Shown: in pieces, positions 35,361 to 43,658 of the stretch
Layout: each line of letters starts with the position of its first letter
How positions within the stretch are numbered: position 1 is the first letter of the stretch
Source of the DNA: JAWKXU01 sp964468045
Lineage (GTDB): Bacteria; Pseudomonadota; Alphaproteobacteria; Sphingomonadales; Sphingomonadaceae
Direction: 5' to 3'
DNA: 64,000 nucleotides
Assembly (NCBI GenBank): GCA_964468045.1
Contig: CAYXTO010000009.1
Location: 66,306-130,305, forward strand
Translations under genes and position numbers: made by a program
Notes under the pieces: generated by a model
Seen by the model: only the letters and a program-made list of their open reading frames with translations
What the model was told of the DNA's origin: nothing
The model's database searches: none

Positions 35361-35918
35361 ATGGCAGCGCCTGACGAGGCCAAAAAAGGGCCTGTCATTA
35401 TCAAGAAATACGCCAACAGGCGTCTCTACAATACCAGTTCTTCCAGCTACATCACGCTTGACGATCTTGCGAAGATGACGCGTGAAGGCATCGATTTCCA
35501 GGTGCTGGACGCCAAGACGGGCAATGACATCACCCATTCCATCCTGACCCAGATCATCATGGATGAGGAAGCGAACGGGGAACAGCTGCTCCCGGTCAGC
35601 TTCCTGCGCCAGTTGATCTCCATGTATGGCAATTCGATGCAGGCGCTCATGCCGCATTATCTCGAAGCCTCGATGGAAAACTTCTACGCGAACCAGAAGA
35701 AGCTCCAGCAAGCCTTTACCGATGGTGTGGGCGACAATCCGCTGGCGAAGATCGCGCAGACCAACATGGCAATGTTCAAGGCCGCCGCCGCGGCCCTGAT
35801 GCCCAAGGGCGCCCAGCCTGTGGAAGAGCCAGCAGCACCCTCCGAAGGCAACGAACTAGATGCCCTGCGCAAGCAGATGGCGGAGATGCAGAAGCGTCTC
35901 GATGCGCTGAGCAAATAG
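35361..35918 (+). CDS. phaR: polyhydroxyalkanoate synthesis repressor PhaR
   Basis: A 185-residue regulator that represses phasin genes when no polyester granules are present and leaves DNA when it binds polyhydroxyalkanoate. The N-terminal PHB/PHA accumulation DNA-binding domain is clear: IIKKYANRRLYNTSSSSYITLDDLAKM, and the DITHSILTQIIMDEE block that follows. The C-terminal part is helical with amphipathic AAAAAL stretches and a terminal coiled coil (LDALRKQMAEMQKRLDAL). SD GAGGAG precedes the ATG. The polymer synthase is not in the window. Confidence 0.94.
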   Translation: MAAPDEAKKGPVIIKKYANRRLYNTSSSSYITLDDLAKMTREGIDFQVLDAKTGNDITHSILTQIIMDEEANGEQLLPVSFLRQLISMYGNSMQALMPHYLEASMENFYANQKKLQQAFTDGVGDNPLAKIAQTNMAMFKAAAAALMPKGAQPVEEPAAPSEGNELDALRKQMAEMQKRLDALSK

Positions 35919-36053
35919 CTGGCGAGACCATCAGGGCGGCGGGTTCGCGCGCCATCCACATTTTGGCGCAGCGCCAAGGCAAGCCGCTCGACATAAGCGG
36001 CAATTGCCGTAATGAGGCGCGGCAGAATTCACCCATCAACAGGAAGCATTTTC

Positions 36054-37595
36054 GTGTCCGCCATTCGCCATGCCCTCTCGATCACGCGCGCCGAGGATTT
36101 CGCCCAATGGTATCAAGCGGTGATCGCGCAAGCCGACATGGCGGAGGAATCCGGCGTGCGCGGCTGCATGGTGATCAAGCCCTGGGGCTATGGCATCTGG
36201 GAGCGGATCCAGCGCCTGATGGATGATCGGATCAAGGCCGCCGGCGTTCAGAACTGCTACTTTCCATTGTTCATCCCGCTCTCCTACTTCGCCAAGGAGG
36301 CGGAGCATGTGGAAGGCTTCGCCAAGGAAATGGCGGTGGTCACCCATCACCGCCTGATCGCCGGCGAGGGCGGGGGGCTGGTCCCAGATCCCGAAGCGAA
36401 GCTGGAAGAGCCGCTGGTGGTCCGCCCGACCTCCGAGACCGTGATCGGCGCCGCCATGGCGCGCTGGATACAAAGCTGGCGCGACCTGCCGATGCTGACC
36501 AATCAGTGGGCCAATGTGGTGCGCTGGGAAATGCGGACCCGGATGTTCCTGCGCACGTCGGAATTCCTCTGGCAGGAAGGGCATACCGCGCATGAGGATC
36601 GCGCGGATGCGATGAGCGAAACGCTCCGCGCGCTGGAAATGTACCGGTCCTTCGCCGAGGATGTGCTGGCGATGCCGGTGATCGCCGGCGAAAAGCCGGA
36701 GAATGAGCGCTTCCCCGGCGCGGAAGCTACCTACAGCATCGAGGCGATGATGCAGGACGGCAAAGCGCTGCAGGCGGGCACATCGCATTATCTCGGCACC
36801 AGCTTCGCCGAGGCGGCGGGCATCCGTTACCAGGATCGCGAAGGCGGGCAGCAGCTTTGCCACACCACGAGCTGGGGCGTTTCCACGCGGTTGATCGGCG
36901 GCGTGATCATGACGCATGGCGACGATGACGGGCTGCGCGTGCCCCCCGCTATTGCGCCGCAGCAAGTCGTGATCCTGCCGATGCTGCGCGACGATGCGGG
37001 GGATGCCGCGCTGCTCGAATATTGCGAAGCCCTGCGCAGCAGGATCGCAACGCAAACCGCCTTGAGCGAGCCAGTCAGGGTCCTGCTCGACAGGAAGCCC
37101 GGCAAGGCTACGGCCAAACGCTGGGACTGGGTGCGCAAGGGCGCCCCGGTGATCCTCGAGATCGGCGGGCGCGACATGGAAGCCGGGAAGGTCAGCCTGC
37201 TGCGCCGTGACCGCTTGTGGAACGCCGCGGGCAAGAGTGATTTCGCCAGCCCCTCCGCCGAGGAATGCGCGACCGGGATCGGCGCCCTGCTCGAAGAAAT
37301 CCAGGGCGGGTTGTTCGCCGAGGCGCGGCAACGCCGCGACGCCAATATCACGCGCGGCGTGGACAGCCTCGATGCGCTGTCCGCCTTCTACGCGGAAGAT
37401 CAACGCCATCCCGGCTGGGTCGAGGTGCAATGGTCGAAGCCGACCGGGGCAGCCCTCGACCAGGTGGTCGAGCAACTGAAAGCCCTGAAGCTCACCATCC
37501 GCAATGTGCCGATGGATGCGGCCCCCGCCGACGGCGCCTGTATCTTCACCGGCGCCCTGGCAGTCGAACGCATCTTCATCGCCCGGGCCTATTGA
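36054..37595 (+). CDS. proS: prolyl-tRNA synthetase (eukaryote/archaeon-like type)
   Basis: Class II synthetase charging tRNA-Pro. At 513 residues it is the short form without the INS editing insertion, similar to eukaryote/archaeon-type ProS. Motif 2 region VRWEMRTRMFLRTSEFLWQEGHTAH and motif 1 PWGYGIWERIQRLMDDRI are visible, as is YSIEAMMQDGKALQAGTSHYLG. The anticodon-binding domain follows, ending in a zinc-domain-like region and a terminal Tyr (FIARAY). The start is a GTG at 36054 with an AGGAAG SD; an ATG 14 codons upstream gives a non-homologous leader. Confidence 0.94.
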   Translation: MSAIRHALSITRAEDFAQWYQAVIAQADMAEESGVRGCMVIKPWGYGIWERIQRLMDDRIKAAGVQNCYFPLFIPLSYFAKEAEHVEGFAKEMAVVTHHRLIAGEGGGLVPDPEAKLEEPLVVRPTSETVIGAAMARWIQSWRDLPMLTNQWANVVRWEMRTRMFLRTSEFLWQEGHTAHEDRADAMSETLRALEMYRSFAEDVLAMPVIAGEKPENERFPGAEATYSIEAMMQDGKALQAGTSHYLGTSFAEAAGIRYQDREGGQQLCHTTSWGVSTRLIGGVIMTHGDDDGLRVPPAIAPQQVVILPMLRDDAGDAALLEYCEALRSRIATQTALSEPVRVLLDRKPGKATAKRWDWVRKGAPVILEIGGRDMEAGKVSLLRRDRLWNAAGKSDFASPSAEECATGIGALLEEIQGGLFAEARQRRDANITRGVDSLDALSAFYAEDQRHPGWVEVQWSKPTGAALDQVVEQLKALKLTIRNVPMDAAPADGACIFTGALAVERIFIARAY

Positions 37596-37596
37596 A

Positions 37597-39858
37597 TTGG
37601 CGCGCAAGCCCAAACCCGCTCCCGGCCTGCCCAGCAGGCAGCAGATACTCGACTTCATCCAGAGCAGCGACACCCCCGCCGGGAAGCGGGAGATCGCACG
37701 CGCCTTCGGCCTGAAAGGGCAGGAGAAGATCGCGCTCAAGGCCTTGCTGCGCGACATGGCGGACGAAGGGCTGATCGACGGCAAGCGAACCGCCTTTCAC
37801 CGGATGGGCGGTTTGCCGAAGGTGACCGTGTTGCGCGTTGTCGATACCGACGATGGCGAGGCGATCGCGATACCGGACAGCTGGCAGCCGGACGACGCCA
37901 CTCCGCCGCCGCGTCTGCGGCTGGTGGAAAGCCGGAAGGGGCCTGCCTTGCGGGTGGGGGATCGCGTGCTGGCCCGCACCGAGGAAGCGGGGGAAGGCTG
38001 GCGCGCCTATCCGATGAAGAAGCTGCCGGCTCAAGGCGAAGCGATGCTCGGCGTGGTCGAGCTCGACGGCGCGGGCAAGGGCTGGCTCGCGCCGGTCGAC
38101 AAGCGCGTCCGCAACGCCGCCCCGATTGCCGATCTGGGCGGCGCGGAGCCGGGCAATCTCGTGCTGGCCGAAGCTGCGGGCCGCAGCCCTCGCGCGGGCG
38201 TGAAGGTCATCCAGGTGCTGGGCGATCCGCTGGCCCCGCGCGCATTCAGCCTGATCGCGATCCATAAATACGGCATTCCGAATGTGTTCGGATCGGAAGT
38301 GCTGGCCGAGGCGGAGGCATCCGCCAAGCTGCCGCTGAGCGAGGACCGGCGCGAGGATCTTCGCCATCTCCCCATCGTGGCGATCGATCCGGCTGACGCG
38401 CGCGATCATGATGATGCGATCTGGGCGGAGCCGGACGGGGCTGGGGGCTTCCGGGCGATCGTGGCGATTGCGGATGTCAGCTTCTACGTCCGTCCGGGCG
38501 GGAAGCTGGACCGGGAGGCGCGCAAACGCGGCAATTCGGTCTATTTCCCGGACCGCGTCGTTCCCATGCTGCCGGAAGTTCTGAGCGCAGATGTCTGCTC
38601 GCTGCGGGCAGGAGAGGACCGCGCAGCAATGGCCTGCCATCTGGAAATCGATGCGCAGGGCAAGCTCAAGGCGTGGCGGTTCTCGCGCGCCCTCGTGCGC
38701 ATCGCGGAGAATGTCGCCTATGAGGCCGCGCACGCAAGGATCGACGAGGGTGAGGCTGATGCAAGCCTGACCAATCTCTGGGCCTGCTGGCGATTGCTGG
38801 AAGCGGCGCGCAAGCAGCGCGATCCGCTGGAACTGGAACTGCCGGAACGCCGGGTCATGCTGGACGATCAGGGCAAGATAGCCGAAATCGCCATTCGCGA
38901 GCGGCTCGATGCGCATCGCGTGGTGGAAGATTTCATGATCGCCGCCAATGTCGCGGCGGCCAAGGCGCTGGAGAGCAAGGTCTCGCCAGTGGTCTACCGC
39001 ATCCATGAGCCGCCGGGCCGGGAAAAGCTGGTCGCGCTGCGGGAGTATCTTGACACATTCGGGCGCAAGCTCGCGCTGGGGCAAGTCATCACGCCGGGCC
39101 TGTTCAATCGCATGCTGAAGGACGTCGCGGATGAAAGCGAGAAGGCGCTGATTATGGAAGCCGTCCTGCGCAGCCAGACGCAGGCCTATTACGGCCCGCG
39201 CAACGCCGGGCATTTCGGCTTGGCATTGGGCAGCTACGCGCATTTCACCTCGCCGATCCGCCGCTATGCGGACTTGCTGGTCCACCGCGCGCTGGTCGAC
39301 GCCTTCGGGCTCGAGCAGCCCCGGCCGGCCGAAGGATCCATCCCCGCCGCCACCGGTCTCTCGGATCGCGACCGTAGCGATCTGTCGCGAGTCAGCGAAG
39401 CGATCAGCGCCGCCGAGCGCCGGGCAATGGAGGCTGAGCGGGAAACGATCGACCGTTATGTCGCGGCCTGGCTTTCCGCCAAGGTGGGAGAGGTCTTCGA
39501 GACCCGCATTACCGGCGTCCAGCGTTTCGGCCTGTTCGCCACCATCATGGGACTGGGCGGCGATGGGCTGGTTCCCGTCTCAGTGCTCGGCCCCGAACGC
39601 TTCCATTACGATGAAGGCGCCCATACACTGACAGGTGAGCAAACCGGCACGCGCTATGCCATCGGCGATCGCCTGCCGCTCCGCCTGGCCGAGGCGAATC
39701 CACTCACGGGCGCGTTGAAGTTCGAACCGGTGGAAGGCGCCGGCGCCCCCATCGAACCGCGCGGCGGCAAGCCGCCGCCCCGCAAGAAGGGGAAATACAT
39801 CGTCGGCCAGCGGGGCCGGCCTTCCAACATCAGGCATCAAGGCAGAAAAAAGCGGTAG
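37597..39858 (+). CDS. rnr: ribonuclease R
   Basis: Processive 3'-5' exoribonuclease of the RNB family, 753 residues. An N-terminal winged-helix (SRQQILDFIQSSDTPAGKREIARAFGL) is followed by cold-shock-like domains. The RNB catalytic domain carries IDPADARDHDDAIWAE with the metal-binding aspartates, and GNSVYFPDRVVPMLPEVLS. The S1 domain is at GEVFETRITGVQRFGLFATI. The C-terminus is basic (PPPRKKGKY). A TTG start at 37597 lies one base after the proS stop, indicating translational coupling. Confidence 0.93.
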   Translation: MARKPKPAPGLPSRQQILDFIQSSDTPAGKREIARAFGLKGQEKIALKALLRDMADEGLIDGKRTAFHRMGGLPKVTVLRVVDTDDGEAIAIPDSWQPDDATPPPRLRLVESRKGPALRVGDRVLARTEEAGEGWRAYPMKKLPAQGEAMLGVVELDGAGKGWLAPVDKRVRNAAPIADLGGAEPGNLVLAEAAGRSPRAGVKVIQVLGDPLAPRAFSLIAIHKYGIPNVFGSEVLAEAEASAKLPLSEDRREDLRHLPIVAIDPADARDHDDAIWAEPDGAGGFRAIVAIADVSFYVRPGGKLDREARKRGNSVYFPDRVVPMLPEVLSADVCSLRAGEDRAAMACHLEIDAQGKLKAWRFSRALVRIAENVAYEAAHARIDEGEADASLTNLWACWRLLEAARKQRDPLELELPERRVMLDDQGKIAEIAIRERLDAHRVVEDFMIAANVAAAKALESKVSPVVYRIHEPPGREKLVALREYLDTFGRKLALGQVITPGLFNRMLKDVADESEKALIMEAVLRSQTQAYYGPRNAGHFGLALGSYAHFTSPIRRYADLLVHRALVDAFGLEQPRPAEGSIPAATGLSDRDRSDLSRVSEAISAAERRAMEAERETIDRYVAAWLSAKVGEVFETRITGVQRFGLFATIMGLGGDGLVPVSVLGPERFHYDEGAHTLTGEQTGTRYAIGDRLPLRLAEANPLTGALKFEPVEGAGAPIEPRGGKPPPRKKGKYIVGQRGRPSNIRHQGRKKR

Positions 39859-40048
39859 ACCGGCTGCTGGCAGATTGTGGGGACATTCTACTTGGTTGAG
39901 CCACAGAATGACGCGGAGGGGAGTGCAATGAATCCGAGGAAGTCCGAGGATCTCTCCTAGCACATCGAGTCGTTGGCGCTTGAGGCAGAAACACATGACA
40001 TCTTAATTACAATAGGGGTGCTATCCTCTTTCCTAAGAGGGGGCCATA

Positions 40049-40738
40049 TTGCCAGTCATATGCAATGCGATGTTTGCCAAGGCCATCATAGGCGTGGCGA
40101 TGTTCGTGTTCATAATTGGCCTTTTCCGACCAAGTATTACGCGGGAGGATGGCGTGGTGGAATGGACTACGGCGCTGACCTTTCTCACCACTGCGGCGAT
40201 TGCCAGCTATCTTGCCGTGAAATCGGGCCTTTTGCATAAAAGCCGGGATCGCATCGCAATGGCAGGGGTTGCTGCCTTCGCGTTGCTGCTCTCCCTCAGC
40301 GAGCTAAGCTTCGGTGCACGCCTTTTCGGAGTTGAGATGCCGGCGATGAAGGGGGGCGGCGAATTCGACGGCGGTCATGACGTCGTGATCTGGACCATGC
40401 GCAAGATTGCTGTTGCCGAGCCGTCGACCCAGATGGCGCTGGCTGTCTGCAGCGGCCTGAGCATGGCTGTCGCCATCGCATGGGCGTGGCAACGGCGAAT
40501 ACATCATGGCAGAGCGATATGGTTGCTTCTGGATCATCCGGTCCGCTTTCGCTTCGCAGTCACCATCCTCCTGCTGGCGTGCGCTGTAATACTGGACCTT
40601 CTGCCTTATCATAAGATCGGCATATTGGAGGAGGCGCTGGAATTTGCGGCCAGCGTCGCCATGCTGATGACCGCGATCGCAGCAATCAATTCGTCGGAGA
40701 GCTTTACCGTGGCCGCAACGCCTGCGCCCGCTGCATGA
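40049..40738 (+). CDS. integral membrane protein, function unknown
   Basis: A 229-residue protein with about six transmembrane helices. An acidic loop containing LSELSFGARLFGVEMPAMKGGGEFDGGHD follows helix 3. It resembles the 'EISWGQRIFG..TP....NLQGEFNLHN' segment found in many uncharacterised bacterial membrane proteins, so it belongs to a widespread unnamed family. The TTG at 40049 has a good AGAGGGGG SD; an ATG at 40070 is an alternative. The SD lies at the end of a small hairpin (CCTCTT/AAGAGG, 40025-40040), which may limit translation. No functional neighbours. Confidence 0.7.
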   Translation: MPVICNAMFAKAIIGVAMFVFIIGLFRPSITREDGVVEWTTALTFLTTAAIASYLAVKSGLLHKSRDRIAMAGVAAFALLLSLSELSFGARLFGVEMPAMKGGGEFDGGHDVVIWTMRKIAVAEPSTQMALAVCSGLSMAVAIAWAWQRRIHHGRAIWLLLDHPVRFRFAVTILLLACAVILDLLPYHKIGILEEALEFAASVAMLMTAIAAINSSESFTVAATPAPAA

Positions 40739-40771
40739 CCGGCGCGAGGTCCGCTCTTAAATCGACAGTCG

Positions 40772-41017
40772 TTGATGCCGGGCATGCGACCCGGAGAGAA
40801 AGGAGCTTCCATAAATGCGCGCCTTGTTGCGCATTCCAAAACCATCCTTCATCGTAGAAAATCTATTGCTTTGGACTTTGCAGATCGCAGAGTCGACGCC
40901 TTGCCATTGACTCAAGCCCAATGGGAATTCCTCAAATATCCCCACATCCTGGAACAACCAGGCTCAACTCAAGCGGTCGATATCCTCTTCGCTCAACGCG
41001 CCGGGAATCACGAATAG
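40772..41017 (+). pseudogene. MarR-family regulator remnant
   Basis: An 81-codon open frame that contains a recognisable piece of a MarR winged-helix regulator: the stretch FADRRVDALPLTQAQWEFL followed by LEQPGSTQA matches the usual FDRRxxxLGLTRAQWRVL ... PGLTQAxLA pattern of the first helices. It then ends after about 15 more residues with no recognition helix or wing. Its 3' end runs antisense into the universal stress gene. Best read as a truncated, probably dead gene. Confidence 0.45.
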
Positions 41018-41416
41018 GGGGCAGGAAAGCGTTCCCGCATTCTGGGAAAAGTCTGTTACCAGCGGGCCTGGATTACCTTCCGCCGCCGCGCCAAGTACCA
41101 ATGCGGCTACCTCGGGATGCTCGGCGAGATATTCATGCACCACGTCCTTTCCATCGCCAACCCGAACGGAAATGCTTGGCATCCTGCCACTCTCGCTGAG
41201 GATATTGCCTGCGGCGCCCGTCGCGATCACTTCGGCGCGATCACGGGCTTCGGCCTCGATCGTTGCCTGCACGCCGCCAAACGCATTGAAGCTTTGCGGA
41301 GGAACCAGTGCAAGGATATGCACCGCGCCATCGGTCTTGGCCGCACGCCTGGCGGCAAAGCGCAAGGCTACCCGGGCCTCGTCGGTTTCGTCCATTATAA
41401 CCAGATATACACGCAT
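40964..41416 (-). CDS. universal stress protein family
   Basis: A 150-residue UspA-fold protein. Visible are the N-terminal VYLVIMDETDEARVALRFAARRA strand-helix, and the C-terminal nucleotide-binding loop VLGAAAEGNPGPLVTDFSQNAGTLSCPLFVIP, close to the G2xG9xGS/T pattern but with changes, so ATP binding is uncertain. The role is inferred from the fold only. It diverges from the pyruvate dehydrogenase E2 gene at 41536. Confidence 0.85.
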   Translation of the reverse strand: MRVYLVIMDETDEARVALRFAARRAAKTDGAVHILALVPPQSFNAFGGVQATIEAEARDRAEVIATGAAGNILSESGRMPSISVRVGDGKDVVHEYLAEHPEVAALVLGAAAEGNPGPLVTDFSQNAGTLSCPLFVIPGALSEEDIDRLS

Positions 41417-41535
41417 CCACCGCTCCCAGAAACACCTATATGGTTATCTCTATTGATACACCAACCCTCTTGCCGCCATCGCACTTATCGGCCAGATAGG
41501 TACAAATATTCAGCAATGGGAAGAGTTGAACTGCC

Positions 41536-42831
41536 ATGCCCACTTCGATCAAGATGCCTGCACTCTCGCCCACGATGGAAGAAGGTACACTGGCGCGCTG
41601 GTTGGTAAAGGTCGGTGATACAGTATCCGCCGGCGATATCATGGCGGAAATTGAAACCGACAAGGCCACGATGGAGTTCGAGGCAGTCGATGAAGGCACC
41701 ATCGTTGACATTGCCGTCCCCGAAGGAACCGAAGGCGTGAAGGTGGGCACGGTGATCGCGACGATCGCCGCGGAAGACGAAGATCCCGGCGCAGCGAAAC
41801 CCACAGAGTCTGTCAAGCCGGCAAAGACTGAGGAAGCCGCGCCTGCCGCAAAGGCGGAGCCGGAAAAGCCCAAGACCGTGGAAAAGGCTCCCGCGCCGGA
41901 AGCGAAGCCGGCCCCCACTGCCACAGCGGCGGGCAATTCCGGCCAGCGCATCCTTGCATCGCCGCTGGCGCGAAGGATTGCCGCGCAACAAGGCATCGAC
42001 CTTTCGACCATCAGGGGCAGCGGGCCGAACGGGCGGATCGTGAAGGCCGATGTGGACGGCCTGCACGGCGCGGCAGCGGCTCCCTCGGCTCCGCAAGCCC
42101 GCCCCGTTCCGGTTGCGCCAACGGAAATTCCGGATTTCGGCATTCCTTACGAGGCGGAAAAGCTCAACAATGTCCGCAAGGTGATTGCCCGCCGGCTCAC
42201 CGAAGCGAAGCAGCAGATTCCGCATATCTATCTCACCGTCGATGTGCGGCTCGACGCCTTGCTGAAGCTGCGGAGCGAACTCAATGCTTCGCTGGAAGGG
42301 GAGGGCCGCAAGCTCTCCATCAACGACCTGCTGATCAAGGCCCTGGCCAAGGCGCTCGACCGCGTGCCGCAATGCAATGTCAGCTTTGCCGGCGAGGAAC
42401 TGCGCAGATATACCCGCGTCGACATCTCGGTTGCCGTGGCCGCACCGAGCGGGCTGATCACCCCCATTGTCACCGATGCGGCGAAGAAATCCGTCTCGGC
42501 CATTGCGAGGGAGATGAAGGGCCTGATCGAAAAGGCGCACGAGGGGAAGCTGCAGCCGCATGAATATCAGGGCGGCACTGCCAGCCTGTCCAATCTCGGC
42601 ATGTACGGCATCAAGCAGTTCGAGGCGGTGATCAATCCGCCCCAGGGCATGATCCTTGCCGTCGGCGCCGGGGAGAAACGGCCGTTCATCGTCGATGACG
42701 CGGTGTCCATCGCCACGGTGATGAGCGTGACCGGCAGCTTCGACCATCGGGCGATCGATGGCGCCGATGCGGCATTGTTGATGCAGGCCTTCCAGCAGCT
42801 GGTGGAAAGTCCGCTGGGAATCATCGCGTGA
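41536..42831 (+). CDS. pdhC: pyruvate dehydrogenase E2, dihydrolipoamide acetyltransferase
   Basis: Core of the pyruvate dehydrogenase complex; transfers the acetyl group from lipoyl-lysine to CoA. The 431 residues have one lipoyl domain with the modified Lys43 (IETDKATMEFEA), an Ala/Pro/Lys-rich linker (residues 90-135), an E1/E3-binding domain (ASPLARRIAAQQGIDLSTIRGSGPNGRIVKADV) and a catalytic domain ending in the active-site FDHRAIDGADAALL. MPTSIKMPALSPTMEEG is typical of alphaproteobacterial PdhC. E3 lies 0.8 kb downstream on the same strand; the E1 genes are not in the window. Confidence 0.94.
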   Translation: MPTSIKMPALSPTMEEGTLARWLVKVGDTVSAGDIMAEIETDKATMEFEAVDEGTIVDIAVPEGTEGVKVGTVIATIAAEDEDPGAAKPTESVKPAKTEEAAPAAKAEPEKPKTVEKAPAPEAKPAPTATAAGNSGQRILASPLARRIAAQQGIDLSTIRGSGPNGRIVKADVDGLHGAAAAPSAPQARPVPVAPTEIPDFGIPYEAEKLNNVRKVIARRLTEAKQQIPHIYLTVDVRLDALLKLRSELNASLEGEGRKLSINDLLIKALAKALDRVPQCNVSFAGEELRRYTRVDISVAVAAPSGLITPIVTDAAKKSVSAIAREMKGLIEKAHEGKLQPHEYQGGTASLSNLGMYGIKQFEAVINPPQGMILAVGAGEKRPFIVDDAVSIATVMSVTGSFDHRAIDGADAALLMQAFQQLVESPLGIIA

Positions 42832-43247
42832 GATCGATCCGGGCCTGGCTGCCGGGAATGGTGGCCTGCCTGGCCTTTGTGGCCCCTCTCAGGGCGGAAC
42901 ATCCGAAGGATGGCCATCCCGTGATGGTGGGCAGCGAGGGGCCGGAACTGGATGCATGCGTTGCGGTCGGTCGCGTTACCGGCCTCGATCCGGAAGGGGA
43001 CAATTATCTTGCGGTTCGCGCCGCGCCCCATCTTTCCGGGCACGAGAACGATCGCCTCGACCCAGCCACGCTGGTCTGGCTGTGCGACAAGGACGGCGAG
43101 TGGCAGGGCATCGTCTATCCGCATGGCGCCTATCAGGATTTGGGCGATTGCCGGGTGAGCAGCCCGGTTGCCGTGCCTGAACCCTATGGCGGCCCTTGCC
43201 GGCATGGCTGGGTCCTCGCCAAATATCTCGATCTGGTGGCAGGATAG
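42828..43247 (+). CDS. exported SH3-like domain protein
   Basis: A 139-residue protein with a cleavable signal peptide (residues 1-23, ending PLRAEHP) and a bacterial SH3-like region: LAVRAAPHLSGHENDRLDPATLVWLCDKDGEWQGIVY, then a Cys-containing tail (GDCRVSS and GGPCRHGWV). Overlaps the E2 gene by four bases, so it is part of the pdh transcript, although its periplasmic location gives no link to E2. Such proteins usually bind peptidoglycan or other proteins. Confidence 0.75.
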   Translation: MRSIRAWLPGMVACLAFVAPLRAEHPKDGHPVMVGSEGPELDACVAVGRVTGLDPEGDNYLAVRAAPHLSGHENDRLDPATLVWLCDKDGEWQGIVYPHGAYQDLGDCRVSSPVAVPEPYGGPCRHGWVLAKYLDLVAG

Positions 43248-43250
43248 GAA

Positions 43251-43658
43251 ATGGCAATCGACAACAGCTTCCGGGATCCGCTGATCCGCGTCACGGCCAT
43301 GCCCAAGGATACCAATCCCTATGGGGGCGTGTTCGGCGGATGGCTGATGAGCCAGATGGCGCTCGGCGCCGGCTCGCTCGCATCGCGCCAGGCCAATGGC
43401 ACCGCAGTGGTGGTGCATGCAACGGATTTCACCTTTCCCGGGGCCATGGCGGTGGGGGATGAACTGTCCGTCTATGCCGAAGTCGCGGCGGTCGGGAATA
43501 CATCGTTGACTATCGCAGCCGAAGCCATCGCGCGCGAACGCAATGGCGAGGTCACACAAGTGGTGGCGCGCGGAACCTTCAAATTCGTCGTGCTCGACGG
43601 GGAAGGGCGGCCTCGCACCATCGGAAAGCTCGCAGTCAAAGCGGCGGCGGAGGAATAA
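43251..43658 (+). CDS. acyl-CoA thioesterase, hotdog fold (YciA-like)
   Basis: A 135-residue thioesterase of the acyl-CoA hydrolase group. The hotdog motif with catalytic Asn and Asp appears as DTNPYGGVFGGWLMSQMALGAG, and HATDFTFPGAMAVGDELSVYAEV gives the second conserved strand. It hydrolyses acyl-CoA to free CoA; lying between E2 and E3 it could return CoA when acetyl- or acyl-CoA builds up, but that is inference. It ends one base into the lpdA ATG. Confidence 0.88.
   Translation: MAIDNSFRDPLIRVTAMPKDTNPYGGVFGGWLMSQMALGAGSLASRQANGTAVVVHATDFTFPGAMAVGDELSVYAEVAAVGNTSLTIAAEAIARERNGEVTQVVARGTFKFVVLDGEGRPRTIGKLAVKAAAEE

Noticed and set aside
36036..37784. 582-codon open frame antisense to proS and rnr start
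   Set aside because: A high-GC shadow of proS; no SD and no recognisable domain.
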